This document shows, piece after piece, positions 52,482-61,221 of a DNA stretch of 64,000 nt. Positions within the stretch are counted from its first letter, which is position 1. Each line of letters opens with the position of its first letter. The notes under the pieces were generated by a model. The model made no database searches. It was not told the DNA's origin and saw nothing but the letters and a program-made list of their open reading frames with translations. Both the position numbers and the translations under genes were made by a program. This DNA is from Haloferax marisrubri (lineage in GTDB: Archaea > Halobacteriota > Halobacteria > Halobacteriales > Haloferacaceae), in the NCBI RefSeq assembly GCF_001469875.2, contig NZ_LOPW02000010.1, positions 195,942 to 259,941 on the forward strand, written 5' to 3'.

Positions 52482-53255
52482 GTGGCTACTACGACGCGCC
52501 TCCCTGACCCCGTTCGGTCCTTCCTCGCGGCTATCGCCCTCGGCGGCGGCGGTCTCGCGGTGGGGACGATACTCGTCGTCATCACACAGCTCGCGGCGTT
52601 GAGCGCGGGCGTCGAACTGACGCCCCTCGCGCTCGTCGTCATGTCGCTCGTCCTCCTGCAGGGCATCGCCTTCGGTGGCGTCGCCCTCGTCTACACCCGA
52701 TACCGCGGCCTCGACCGCTCGTACTTCGGCGTCTCCGTCCCGTCGCTCCGCGACATCGTCGCGGTCGTCCTCGGCTACGTGACGGCGCTCGTCGCGGCGT
52801 TCGTCGGCGCATTTCTCGTCTCGACGTTCGGCGTCCAAGCGGGGTCGAACCAAGTGACCGAAATCGCCGCGCAGGACCCCGAGGTGCTGTTGCTCCTCAT
52901 CCCGGCGTCGTTCCTCCTCATCGGCCCCGGCGAGGAACTGCTGTTCCGCGGAGTCGTCCAGAACCGCATCCGCGAGTCGTTCGGCCCGGTTCCGGGTATC
53001 GCCCTCGCCAGCGCCATCTTCGCCGCGATTCACTACGTCGCGCTCACCGGCGGCGCGGGCGGCCGACTCGTCACCATCGGCATCCTGTTCTTCCCGAGCG
53101 TCGTCTTCGGCTCGGCGTACGAACTGACCGACAACATCGCCGTCCCGGCGCTCATCCACGGCGCGTACAACGCGACGCTGTTCTCGCTTGCGTACCTCCT
53201 GTTCAAGCTCACCGAAATGAGCCCCGGCGGGGTTCCGACCGGACTGCTGTTCTGA
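52482..53255 (+). CDS. CPBP family intramembrane glutamic endopeptidase
   Basis: 257 aa, GTG start, about eight membrane helices. Motif 1 GPGEELLFRGVVQNR carries Glu151, Glu152 and Arg156; motif 2 AIHYVAL carries His184; motif 3 LIHGAYNATLF carries His226 and Asn230. All catalytic residues are present. It is paralogous to the CPBP gene at 18708. The SLC13 permease gene follows 48 bases later on the same strand. Confidence 0.87.
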   Translation: MATTTRLPDPVRSFLAAIALGGGGLAVGTILVVITQLAALSAGVELTPLALVVMSLVLLQGIAFGGVALVYTRYRGLDRSYFGVSVPSLRDIVAVVLGYVTALVAAFVGAFLVSTFGVQAGSNQVTEIAAQDPEVLLLLIPASFLLIGPGEELLFRGVVQNRIRESFGPVPGIALASAIFAAIHYVALTGGAGGRLVTIGILFFPSVVFGSAYELTDNIAVPALIHGAYNATLFSLAYLLFKLTEMSPGGVPTGLLF

Positions 53256-53303
53256 GCGGCCGGCGATACCAGCCTTTTTCCTTCGCTGTCCCCTCGAACG
53301 GAC

Positions 53304-55175
53304 GTGTTCTTCTCCACACTCGTGTCGGTAGTCGAGGGACTCGTTCCGGCGGCCGTCACGGTGGATATGCTCGTCGTCTTCGCGCTCATCTTCCTCTCTC
53401 TCGTCTTGTTCGCCACCGAGTGGCTCCCCATCGACGTAACCGCCATCGTCGTGATGGTCCTCCTGATGGTGTTGGAGCCGTGGACGCAAATCACCCCGCA
53501 GGAGGGGCTTTCGGGGTTCGCCAGTCCGGCGACCATCACCGTGCTGGCGATGCTCATCCTGAGTACGGGCGTCAACCGAACCGGTATCGTCCAACTCATC
53601 GGGCGGAAGATGGCCGACTACGCCGGAACCAGCCGACCGAAGCAACTCGCCGCGACGATTGGTGTTACTGGACCGGTGTCGGGATTCATCAACAACACGC
53701 CGGTCGTGGCCATCCTCGTCCCGGTCGTCGCCGACCTCGCGCACAAGGGCAAGACCTCCCCGTCGAAGCTCCTGATGCCGCTTTCGTTCGCCTCGATGCT
53801 CGGCGGCACCCTGACAGTCATCGGTACGTCGACGAACATCCTCGCCAGCGACATCGTGGCCCAACTCGGGCGGGAGTCGCCCGGCCTCGGTCTCCACGCC
53901 TTCGGGATGTTCGAGTTCACTAAGCTCGGCGTCATCGTCTTCGCGGTCGGTGCGGTCTACCTCATGACGGTCGGCGTCCGCCTACTCCCCAAGCGGGTGC
54001 CCGCTGAGGACGACCTCGTCGAGGAGTACGCGCTTCAGGAGTACCTCGCCGACGTGGTCGTCCCCGCGGACTCGTCGCTCATCGGCCAGACCGTCCAAGA
54101 GGCCCTCGGCGACGACGACCTCGATATCGACGTGTTACAGCTCATCCGCTACGGTGAGCAGTTTCTCGAACCGCTGGCCCGCAAGGAGATTCACGAGAAC
54201 GACACGCTCCGGCTCCGTACGAACCGGGAGACGCTCGAACGAATCATGCGCTCGGAGGGGCTGACGTTCGTCGGCGGCCCCCGCTCGGAGAGCGAACTCC
54301 ACCCGGGCGAAGAAGAGCCGGTCATGGTCGAAGTCGTCATCCCCTCGGGCTCGTTTCTCGTCGGCGAGAGCCTCGCCAGTTCGACGTTCCGGCAGCGCTA
54401 CGACGCGAACGTCCTCGCCTTTCGGACCCGCGGGAAGGTCGTCCGCGACCGGTTCGAGGACATCGACATCCGCGTCGGCGACACGCTCCTCGTGCAGGCC
54501 CCGCCCGACAGCCTCACGCGACTCGTCCAAAACGAGGACTTCATCGTCGCCCACGAGTTCGACGACGTCGACTACCGAACCGAAAAGACGCCGTTCGCCG
54601 TCGCCATCATCGCCGGGGTCGTCGCGCTCCCGGCGTTCAACGTCCTCCCAATCGTCGTCTCGGCGCTCGGCGGCGTGGTCGCGATGATTCTCACCGGCGT
54701 CCTCAAGCCGAACGAACTGTACAAATCGGTCGAGTGGAACGTCATCTTCCTGCTCGCGGGCGTCATCCCGCTCGGCGTCGCGCTCCAACAGACGGGTGCC
54801 GCGGCGCTCCTCGGCGACGCCGTCGCCTCGACCGCGACGTTCCTCCCCGCAATCGGCGTGCTGTGGGTGTTCTACCTCGCGACCGGGTTGCTCACGAGCG
54901 TCATCTCGAACAACGCGAGCGTCGTGCTCATGATTCCGGTCGCCGCCAGCGCCGCCCAATCAATCGGGGCCAACGCGTTCTCGTTCGTCCTCGCCGTGAC
55001 CTTTGCGGCCTCGACGGCGTTCATGACCCCCGTCGGCTACCAGACGAACCTGTTCGTCTACGGTCCCGGCGGCTACACGTTCTCCGACTTCCTCCGCGTC
55101 GGCGCGCCCCTGCAGTTGCTCCTGTCGGTCGTCACCGTGGCCGGCATCGCGTTCTTCTGGGGCGTCGGCGCGTAG
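53304..55175 (+). CDS. SLC13-family permease with two RCK_C domains
   Basis: 623 aa, GTG start. Membrane part 1 at about 20-230 (VDMLVVFALIFLSLVLFATE, GFASPATITVLAMLILSTGV, SGFINNTPVVAILVPVVADL), two cytosolic TrkA_C-like domains at about 240-330 (VVVPADSSLIGQTVQEALGD) and 340-410 (VEVVIPSGSFLVGESLASST), then membrane part 2 with VISNNASVVLMIPVAASAAQ and TPVGYQTNLFVYGPGGYTF. The two N-N-x-x signature loops (INNTPV and SNNASV) mark the sodium/anion symporter fold. Probable Na-coupled anion or sulfate transporter, gated by the RCK_C pair. Confidence 0.9.
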   Translation: MFFSTLVSVVEGLVPAAVTVDMLVVFALIFLSLVLFATEWLPIDVTAIVVMVLLMVLEPWTQITPQEGLSGFASPATITVLAMLILSTGVNRTGIVQLIGRKMADYAGTSRPKQLAATIGVTGPVSGFINNTPVVAILVPVVADLAHKGKTSPSKLLMPLSFASMLGGTLTVIGTSTNILASDIVAQLGRESPGLGLHAFGMFEFTKLGVIVFAVGAVYLMTVGVRLLPKRVPAEDDLVEEYALQEYLADVVVPADSSLIGQTVQEALGDDDLDIDVLQLIRYGEQFLEPLARKEIHENDTLRLRTNRETLERIMRSEGLTFVGGPRSESELHPGEEEPVMVEVVIPSGSFLVGESLASSTFRQRYDANVLAFRTRGKVVRDRFEDIDIRVGDTLLVQAPPDSLTRLVQNEDFIVAHEFDDVDYRTEKTPFAVAIIAGVVALPAFNVLPIVVSALGGVVAMILTGVLKPNELYKSVEWNVIFLLAGVIPLGVALQQTGAAALLGDAVASTATFLPAIGVLWVFYLATGLLTSVISNNASVVLMIPVAASAAQSIGANAFSFVLAVTFAASTAFMTPVGYQTNLFVYGPGGYTFSDFLRVGAPLQLLLSVVTVAGIAFFWGVGA

Positions 55176-55214
55176 GCGCGTAGGCGCGTCACCTCCGACG
55201 CGCGAACTACTGAC

Positions 55215-55682
55215 TCAGTCGTCGCCGTCGAACTCGTGGTCGTAAAACGCCGAGACCGTTCGCTCCCCCGAACCCCCCGGCGGCGCGCCCACGTAGACGC
55301 CGACTTTGTCGATGTCCGGGTGTATCGTCACGTCGGGGTCGTTCATGGTCGAAATCGCCAGATACCGGAGGGGCTCGTCGCCGTCGTTGACGACGCAGTG
55401 CGCTCCGGACTCGTCGGTCGAACAGGGAACGTAGTCGCCCTCACGGAGGTCGTGGACCTCGTCGCCGAGGCGGACCTGCCCGCGCCCGGAAAGCACGTAC
55501 AGCGCCTCCTCGTTGGCGGCGTGGTAGTGATACGACCACGGCTGTGCGCCGGGCGGGAGTTCGTAGAGGCTACAGCCGAGAGCCTCGCTTCCGGCGGCCG
55601 CGCCCAGTCGCTTCTGTTTGAACGAACCTTCGACGCCGTCCCGGACCGTCCAGTCGAGATCGGACTCGCTGACAGGTTCCAT
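55215..55682 (-). CDS. Cupin domain protein
   Basis: 155 aa. Cupin motif 1 includes SYHYHAANEEALYVLSGRG at about 49-67, with the two His and Glu that bind metal; motif 2 is GAHCVVNDGDEPLRYLAIST at about 93-112. The tail GGSGERTVSAFYDHEFDGDD is specific to the haloarchaeal group. Single-domain cupins of this type are dioxygenase-, isomerase- or sugar-binding proteins; the substrate is unknown. The start at 55682 gives MEPVSESDLDW. Confidence 0.88.
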   Translation of the reverse strand: MEPVSESDLDWTVRDGVEGSFKQKRLGAAAGSEALGCSLYELPPGAQPWSYHYHAANEEALYVLSGRGQVRLGDEVHDLREGDYVPCSTDESGAHCVVNDGDEPLRYLAISTMNDPDVTIHPDIDKVGVYVGAPPGGSGERTVSAFYDHEFDGDD

Positions 55683-55758
55683 ATCGGACGTTCGGTGAGT
55701 CGCCGGAAAAGCGTTCGTCGGGGGCGCTCGCTCGCGCGCCGGCCGTCGGTCTCGTCGG

Positions 55759-57279
55759 TCAGTTCGGGCGGTCGTCGCCGCCGCCGTCCGCCCGCATCGC
55801 TCGGGTGGGTGTCGAAGCGGGTGGCGTCGCCGTTTCGCCGCCCGGTACGCCGCCCGTCGCGCGCCCGGAGTCGAACTGCGAGACGAGCGATTTGAGCTGT
55901 TGTGCGCGCTCCGAGAGCGACGAGGACGACGCCGCAATCTGCTGGGTCGCCGCCGTCTGCTCTTCGGCCGCGGCGGAGACGTTCTGCGCCTCGGAGGCCG
56001 TCTGGTCGCTGAGGTTCGTTATCTCGTCCATCATCGTGACGACCTCTTGGGTCGACTGCGCCTGCTCGTCGGTGGCGCTGCTGATGGACTGGATGGAGTC
56101 GTTGCTGTCTTCGATTTTGTGGACGATCTCTTCGAGCACCTCGACCGTCTCGCCGACGGTCTCGCGGCTGGCTTCGACCTCGTCTTGCGTCTCGAAGGTG
56201 TCTTCGGCGACGTTCTCGGTCGATTTCTCGATGTCGTGGATGAGCGAATCGACCTCTTGGGTCGCCTCGGCGGTCTCCTCCGCGAGCGTCTTCACCTCGC
56301 TGGCGACGACGGCGAAGCCCTCGCCCGCGTCGCCCGCGCCCGCCGCCTCGATGGAGGCGTTGAGCGCGAGGATGCTCGTCTTCTCCGCGATGTCGTCGAT
56401 GAGGTCGACGACCTCGCTGATCTGCGTGACCGACTGCTGGAGTTCCTCGACCTCGGAGACGGTCTCGGTCGACCGCGACTCCAACTGCTCCATCTTCTCG
56501 ATGGTCGAACTGGCGGCCGCTTGGCTCTCCTTGGCGCGCCCGACGGTCTGTTGGGACTGCCGCGCGATCTCCTCGGAGGAGGAGGCGATCTCCTCGATGG
56601 TCGCAGAGAGGTTGCTCAGTTCGGACTCCGCGGCGTTGAGGTTCCGGTGTTGCGTCTCGTTGCCCGCCGAAATCTCCTCGATGCTGTTCGCCACGTCCGT
56701 GCTCGTCGTCTTCACGGCGTCCGCGCTCGCGGTGACTTCGGAGCTCTCGTCGTCGACCTGCTCGGCGAACGTCTGTATCTGGACGATGACCGAGTCGATG
56801 GCCTCCAACATCTCGTTGAAGCCCCGCCCGATGCGGCGCATCGCGTCGTTGTTGCTCTCGGCGTCGACGCGGACGGTGAGGTCGCCGTCGGCGGCCGTCT
56901 GCATCGCGTCACCGTAGTTCTCGGCCTGCCGTTCGAGGTCCGTCGTGAGCGCGTCGAGTTCTCGCCGCCGTTCTTCGGCGTCGCTGACGAGCTCTTTCAT
57001 GTCCGCGACGATGGCGAGCGTCGCGGTGCCACCGATGGCGAAGACGGCGACCGTGGCGGTCATCAGCGGCGAGGTCACGAGGTTGAATATCTCGGGGTAG
57101 ATACCGAGCTTTTCCATCGTGAGGCTAATCATCCACAGAATCGCCAGCACGGAGGCGAACGCGTACGTCAGCCAGAACGACGCTTCCGCGTCGGTGTCGC
57201 GGTAGTTGAGCCACGCCAGCGCCGCGGCACCGATGAAGCCGAGGGTTCCGATAGCGTCGAACAGCGCGTCGATTATCAC
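55759..57279 (-). CDS. Methyl-accepting transducer (Htr type) with three-helix membrane domain
   Basis: 506 aa, GTG start. Three membrane helices in the first 90 residues ([55 protein letters not shown]) with no outside sensory domain. A HAMP region follows ([20 protein letters not shown], about 118-165), then the signalling coiled coil with the hairpin tip [20 protein letters not shown] and [20 protein letters not shown]. The tail is Gly/Pro/Ala-rich. It would relay signals to CheA/CheW. It overlaps the upstream 93-aa membrane gene by 4 bases, so the two are made together. Confidence 0.9.
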   Translation of the reverse strand: MIIDALFDAIGTLGFIGAAALAWLNYRDTDAEASFWLTYAFASVLAILWMISLTMEKLGIYPEIFNLVTSPLMTATVAVFAIGGTATLAIVADMKELVSDAEERRRELDALTTDLERQAENYGDAMQTAADGDLTVRVDAESNNDAMRRIGRGFNEMLEAIDSVIVQIQTFAEQVDDESSEVTASADAVKTTSTDVANSIEEISAGNETQHRNLNAAESELSNLSATIEEIASSSEEIARQSQQTVGRAKESQAAASSTIEKMEQLESRSTETVSEVEELQQSVTQISEVVDLIDDIAEKTSILALNASIEAAGAGDAGEGFAVVASEVKTLAEETAEATQEVDSLIHDIEKSTENVAEDTFETQDEVEASRETVGETVEVLEEIVHKIEDSNDSIQSISSATDEQAQSTQEVVTMMDEITNLSDQTASEAQNVSAAAEEQTAATQQIAASSSSLSERAQQLKSLVSQFDSGRATGGVPGGETATPPASTPTRAMRADGGGDDRPN

Positions 57280-57557
57280 GAGCCCTCACCGCCTTTGATG
57301 ACGTTTTTCCGGCGGACGTACGCGGCCGCGAAGAACGTGACTCCCGCGAGGCCGATGCCGACCGCGTGCTCGATGAAGTTGAACACCGAGCCGAGGAAGA
57401 ACACCTCGACGTTCGTCGCGACCATCCCGACCACGAGCAGGACGTACCCCGCAGCGAACAGTTTGGTCTCGTCTCTGTACTGCGTAATAACCGGTATCAG
57501 CCCGACGAGGGCGACGGCGAGCGCGGTTACTTCGAGTGGTGATAAGTCGGCTAACAT
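57276..57557 (-). CDS. Small three-helix membrane protein coupled to the transducer
   Basis: 93 aa: helices at about 7-24 ([18 protein letters not shown]), 33-55 ([20 protein letters not shown]) and 60-82 ([20 protein letters not shown]), ending in basic residues. The layout (helix, YRD loop, helix, F-N loop, helix) parallels the membrane part of the transducer encoded just downstream, and the genes overlap by 4 bases. I infer that it pairs with the transducer as a sensor subunit. The family is unnamed to me. Confidence 0.75.
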   Translation of the reverse strand: MLADLSPLEVTALAVALVGLIPVITQYRDETKLFAAGYVLLVVGMVATNVEVFFLGSVFNFIEHAVGIGLAGVTFFAAAYVRRKNVIKGGEGS

Positions 57558-57743
57558 CTATCCTCTCGGTTGAGCCAATCTCTTTGTAAACTGTTCGCCC
57601 AAAAAATCACGTTTGATACCCATGGTGTATATTTTCTAGAATATTTCAACGCATGAGACTATTTCCGGTCGTGCGTCTGTTTTTGGGCGCGCGGCCGACC
57701 CGCGAACGCAACCCTTACCGCCGCGCTCGGGAAACGCCACTCC

Positions 57744-59321
57744 ATGCGCGACCACTTCGAACTCCGCGACGGGGACCTCGCCGGCCGAATCGGTCGGCTC
57801 TCGGTCCCGCGTGCGGGGGTCACCGTCGAGACGCCGGCCCTCCTGCCGGTCGTCAACCCGAACATCGACACGATTTCGCCCGTGCGGTTGGAGTCCGAGT
57901 TCGGCGCGGACATCCTCATCACCAACTCCTACATCATCAAGACGAACGAGCACCTCCGCGAGGAGGCCCTCGACGTGGGCCTCCACGAGATGCTCGACTT
58001 CCACGGGGCCATCATGACCGACTCGGGGTCGTTCCAGCTCGCCGAGTACGGCGAAATCGACACGACGACCGAGGAGATTCTCCAGTTCCAGCGGGACATC
58101 GGTACCGACATCGCCACGCCGGTCGACATCCCGACGCCGCCGGACGTGGCCCGCGAGCAGGCCGAGACGGACCTCGAAATCACCAGGCAGGCCCTCGCCG
58201 ACGCCGAGGCGGCCGACACGGGAGAGATGCTCGTCAACGCCCCCGTGCAGGGGTCGACCTACCCGGACCTCCGCGAGGAGGCCGGCCGCCACGCCGACGC
58301 GACCGACCTCGACGTGTTCCCCGTGGGCGCGGTCGTCCCGATGATGAACGCCTACCGCTACGACGACATGGTCGACGCCGTCGCGGCCGCCAAGCGCGGT
58401 CTCGGCGTCGACGCCCCGGTCCACCTGTTCGGCGCGGGCCACCCGATGATGCTCGCGCTCGCCGTCGCCCTCGGCTGCGACCTGTTTGACTCCGCCGCCT
58501 ACGCTCTCTACGCCCGCGACGGCCGCTATCTCACGGTCCGCGGGACCGAACACCTCGAAGACCTCGAATACCTCCCGTGTACCTGTCCCATCTGCACGGA
58601 GTACTCGCCCGACGACCTGCGGGCCGCGGGGTCGAAAGAACAGGAGCAACTGCTCGCCGAGCACAACCTCCACGTCACGTTCGCGGAACTCCGCCGCATC
58701 AAGCAGGCCATCCGCGACGGCGACCTCATGGAACTCGTCGAGGAGCGCGCCCGCTCGCACCCGGCGATGCTCGACGGCTACCGCGCGCTCCTCGACCACG
58801 TCGACCAGCTCGAACGCGAGGACCCCGCCTCGAAGGGCGCGTTCTTCTACGCCTCCAACGAGAGCGCCCACCGCCCCGAGGTCGCGCGCCACCACGCCCG
58901 CATGGACCGCCTGACCGCCGAGGGCCACGTCCTCCTCACCGAGGGCGGCGTCCCCTCCGGCGACGACTTCGACGCGACGTGGCGGGTCGTCCCGCCGTTC
59001 GGTCCGTTCCCGCGGTCGCTCTCCGAGACGTACCCGCTCACCGCCGAGGTGCCCGAGCGACTCGACCGCGACGCCTACGAGCAGGCCGCCCGCGGCGTCT
59101 CGCGGCTGGTCGAAGAGAACCCCGACGCGGCGTTCACGCTGGCGCACGACGACTGGCCCGACTCGGCGCTCGCTCGCGTGCCCGAGTCGGTCGAGTTAGA
59201 GTCGCTTTCGACGGTCTCCGAGCGGTTGGCCGACGAGCGTGACGAAGCCGACGAAGACGACCTGAGCGACGGCGACGACGCGGGCGTCGAGGGCGACTCC
59301 GCCGGACTGTCAGACGAGTAG
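57744..59321 (+). CDS. tgtA: tRNA-guanine(15) transglycosylase, archaeosine pathway
   Basis: 525 aa. It exchanges G15 of archaeal tRNA for preQ0, the first tRNA step of archaeosine. Motifs: [18 protein letters not shown] at about 91-109 (base-binding Asp-Ser-Gly-Ser-Phe-Gln), [17 protein letters not shown] with the nucleophile-region Asp, [19 protein letters not shown], and the zinc site [20 protein letters not shown] with the later His of HNLH. The C-terminal ~200 residues are the archaeal extension; I see no obvious PUA domain. The start at 57744 is set by [20 protein letters not shown]. Confidence 0.94.
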   Translation: MRDHFELRDGDLAGRIGRLSVPRAGVTVETPALLPVVNPNIDTISPVRLESEFGADILITNSYIIKTNEHLREEALDVGLHEMLDFHGAIMTDSGSFQLAEYGEIDTTTEEILQFQRDIGTDIATPVDIPTPPDVAREQAETDLEITRQALADAEAADTGEMLVNAPVQGSTYPDLREEAGRHADATDLDVFPVGAVVPMMNAYRYDDMVDAVAAAKRGLGVDAPVHLFGAGHPMMLALAVALGCDLFDSAAYALYARDGRYLTVRGTEHLEDLEYLPCTCPICTEYSPDDLRAAGSKEQEQLLAEHNLHVTFAELRRIKQAIRDGDLMELVEERARSHPAMLDGYRALLDHVDQLEREDPASKGAFFYASNESAHRPEVARHHARMDRLTAEGHVLLTEGGVPSGDDFDATWRVVPPFGPFPRSLSETYPLTAEVPERLDRDAYEQAARGVSRLVEENPDAAFTLAHDDWPDSALARVPESVELESLSTVSERLADERDEADEDDLSDGDDAGVEGDSAGLSDE

Positions 59322-59394
59322 TGCCGGCCCGGCCGGTCGCGTCGGCGTCTGTCGGTCGATGCTCTTAGGTTCACCCGACGTATCAACGAACACG

Positions 59395-59670
59395 ATGGAG
59401 GCTGTCCTCTGGTACGTGCTCACGGGAACCCGCGGCGGTGAAAACCGTGTGCGTATTCTCAAGACCGTAGAGGAACAGCCCCGAAACGCCAACCAACTGG
59501 CCGAGACGCTCGACCTCGACTACAAGACCGTCCGGCATCACCTCGACGTGCTCATGGACAACGACGTGGTCCAGCGGAGCGGCGACGACTACGGCGCGGT
59601 CTACCTCCCGTCGCCGCGGTGTCGCGCCAACTGGGAGACCGTCGAGACCATCGTCGAGCGGATGGACTGA
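59395..59670 (+). CDS. Winged-helix transcription regulator (ArsR-like)
   Basis: 91 aa from ATG at 59395. Helix-turn-helix: RVRILKTVEEQPRNANQLAE, then TLDLDYKTVRHHLDVLMDND, and wing VVQRSGDDYGAVYLPS. The C-terminal helix (NWETVETIVERMD) may dimerise. This HTH-only protein is followed by a small membrane protein gene on the same strand after 79 bases, which might be its sensing partner. Ligand unknown. Confidence 0.85.
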   Translation: MEAVLWYVLTGTRGGENRVRILKTVEEQPRNANQLAETLDLDYKTVRHHLDVLMDNDVVQRSGDDYGAVYLPSPRCRANWETVETIVERMD

Positions 59671-59735
59671 GCATGCGAGCCACGGACGCGGTGATTATGG
59701 AAAGATTTGGGAAAGCGTATATCAGGATGACGGGG

Positions 59736-59747
59736 AAAGGAGAGAAC
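59736..59747 (+). promoter_or_regulatory. Shine-Dalgarno-like site of the 101-aa membrane protein gene
   Basis: ggaaaggag lies about eight bases before the ATG at 59750, one of the few clear ribosome-binding sites in the window. A TATA-like CGTATATC near 59717 would leave a leader of only about 10-15 nt. Confidence 0.45.
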
Positions 59748-59749
59748 GA

Positions 59750-60055
59750 ATGAGTATCTGGGTGGACGTTGCGACGGTCTCCTCGGGCGTCAACGTCGTC
59801 GTGCTCCTCGCACTGTCGGCGGTGTGGGCCCGAAACTACCTGACCTTCAGGTCTAAACACGCCGTCGGCCTCCTCGTGTTCGGGGTGTTCCTCCTCGCCG
59901 AGAACGCGCTGGCGTTCTACATGTACATCCTCGACCCGACGCTCTCGGGGTGGTTCAGCACCGACGTGCCCGTCATCGCGTGGCGACTGATGATGCTGTT
60001 GCACGTCTTCGAGACGGTCGGTCTCGTGTTCCTCGCGTGGATTACGTTCGACTGA
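59750..60055 (+). CDS. Small three-helix membrane protein
   Basis: 101 aa: helices at about 12-28 (GVNVVVLLALSAVWARN), 38-60 (AVGLLVFGVFLLAENALAFY) and 74-98 (AWRLMMLLHVFETVGLVFLA). Similar in size and layout to the 93-aa protein at 57276 and to the membrane domain of the transducer at 55759, though the similarity may be only topological. It follows a winged-helix gene. Function unknown. Confidence 0.7.
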   Translation: MSIWVDVATVSSGVNVVVLLALSAVWARNYLTFRSKHAVGLLVFGVFLLAENALAFYMYILDPTLSGWFSTDVPVIAWRLMMLLHVFETVGLVFLAWITFD

Positions 60056-60105
60056 AAACGCTGTTTTCTCCCGCTCCAGTCCGGTTTTGACGCGCCTTCG
60101 CCCGC

Positions 60106-60969
60106 TCAGTCGCGGTGTTTCCGCTCGTGAGTCGGGTGTTCCGAGATGAAGACGCTCGTGTGGTCCGGCACGTCCTCGGTGACCCACGAGTTCGCGCCGA
60201 TGCTCACGTGGTCGCCGACGGAGACCGCTCCGAGCACCTTGGTCCCCGCGCCGATGACGACGCTGTCGCCGATGTCCGGGTGGCGTTTGTACCCCTTCTT
60301 GAGCGAGTGTTCGTCGTCTTCGTCCTCCTCGAAGTGGAGCGCGCCGAGGGTCACGTCCTGATAGATGCGCGCCCACTCGCCGATGTTCGTCGTCTCGCCG
60401 ATGACGACGCCGGTGCCGTGGTCGATGAAGAAGTAGTCGCCGATGGTCGCGCCGGGGTGGATGTCGATGCCCGACTCCATCTTCGCGTACTCGGCGAGTT
60501 CGCGGGCGTATTCGGGCGCACCGGCCTCGTAGAAGGCGTGAGCGACGCGGTGGACGATAATCGCCTGCACGCCGGGGTACGACCGGATGATTTCGATGTA
60601 GCTGCGGGCGGCGGGGTCGCCTTTGTACGCCGCTTCGACGTCCTTCTTCAGCGTCTCGCGGATATCGGGGAGTCGCCTGACGACCTCGTCCACGATGGGC
60701 TTGGGGTCCTCGTCCGTGTAGGGGTCGATGCCGGAGTGACAGAGCGCGCCGAAGTTGGCGACGCCGTCGCGGAGAAGCTCCTCGTCGCCGACCCACGGCC
60801 CCGCGTTCCAACAGCGCGGGAACAGCAGGCGCTTGATGAGGTCCACGTCCTCTCGCAGGTGGTTCCGCCGCGGGAACGAAAGCGACGTGTCCGTGGGGAA
60901 GGGGTCGTCGTCGGCGCGGTAGGACGCCGCGAGCCCGAGATGCGCGTCGCCCGAGTAGGTGTAGGACAT
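60106..60969 (-). CDS. cysE: Serine O-acetyltransferase (EpsC/CysE type)
   Basis: 287 aa. It makes O-acetylserine for cysteine synthesis. N-terminal helical domain with PIVDEVVRRLPDIRETLKKD, then SYPGVQAIIVHRVAHAFYEA (the family-specific HR-x-AH segment), and a left-handed beta helix built of hexapeptides: GIDIHPGATIGDYFFIDHGT, GVVIGETTNIGEWARIYQDV. The catalytic His is in FIDHGTG at about 160. An acidic insert (HFEEDEDDEHSLKKG) interrupts the helix, as in other haloarchaea. A TATA box lies about 27-37 nt upstream. Confidence 0.93.
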   Translation of the reverse strand: MSYTYSGDAHLGLAASYRADDDPFPTDTSLSFPRRNHLREDVDLIKRLLFPRCWNAGPWVGDEELLRDGVANFGALCHSGIDPYTDEDPKPIVDEVVRRLPDIRETLKKDVEAAYKGDPAARSYIEIIRSYPGVQAIIVHRVAHAFYEAGAPEYARELAEYAKMESGIDIHPGATIGDYFFIDHGTGVVIGETTNIGEWARIYQDVTLGALHFEEDEDDEHSLKKGYKRHPDIGDSVVIGAGTKVLGAVSVGDHVSIGANSWVTEDVPDHTSVFISEHPTHERKHRD

Positions 60970-60995
60970 CCGATAGCGATAGTTGGTGGACGAGC

Positions 60996-61006
60996 GGTAT
61001 TTAACC
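60996..61006 (-). promoter_or_regulatory. cysE: TATA box of cysE
   Basis: Minus-strand GGTTAAATACC about 27-37 nt before the ATG at 60969. Confidence 0.55.
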
Positions 61007-61194
61007 CCGTCTCATCGGGCCCGATTCGCCGCCTTCGAACCGCGACTTCCGAGCGCGAATCGGCCCCACCAGTCGGCGCGCTCGCTCCGACGAATCGGCG
61101 CTCCCCCGATCGACAGATAAGGCTTCTGGCCGCCGAAATCGGGCGACTGGGGACACATCGGGGAGAGATTTGGGTGACAGTTCGGAAAATCTTC

Positions 61195-61203
61195 TTTTAA
61201 ATA
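61195..61203 (+). promoter_or_regulatory. TATA box of the DUF7282 surface protein gene
   Basis: TTTTAAATA, 19-27 nt before the ATG at 61222, consistent with a leaderless transcript. Confidence 0.55.
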
Positions 61204-61221
61204 TTCGTCCCCCTCTGAGAC

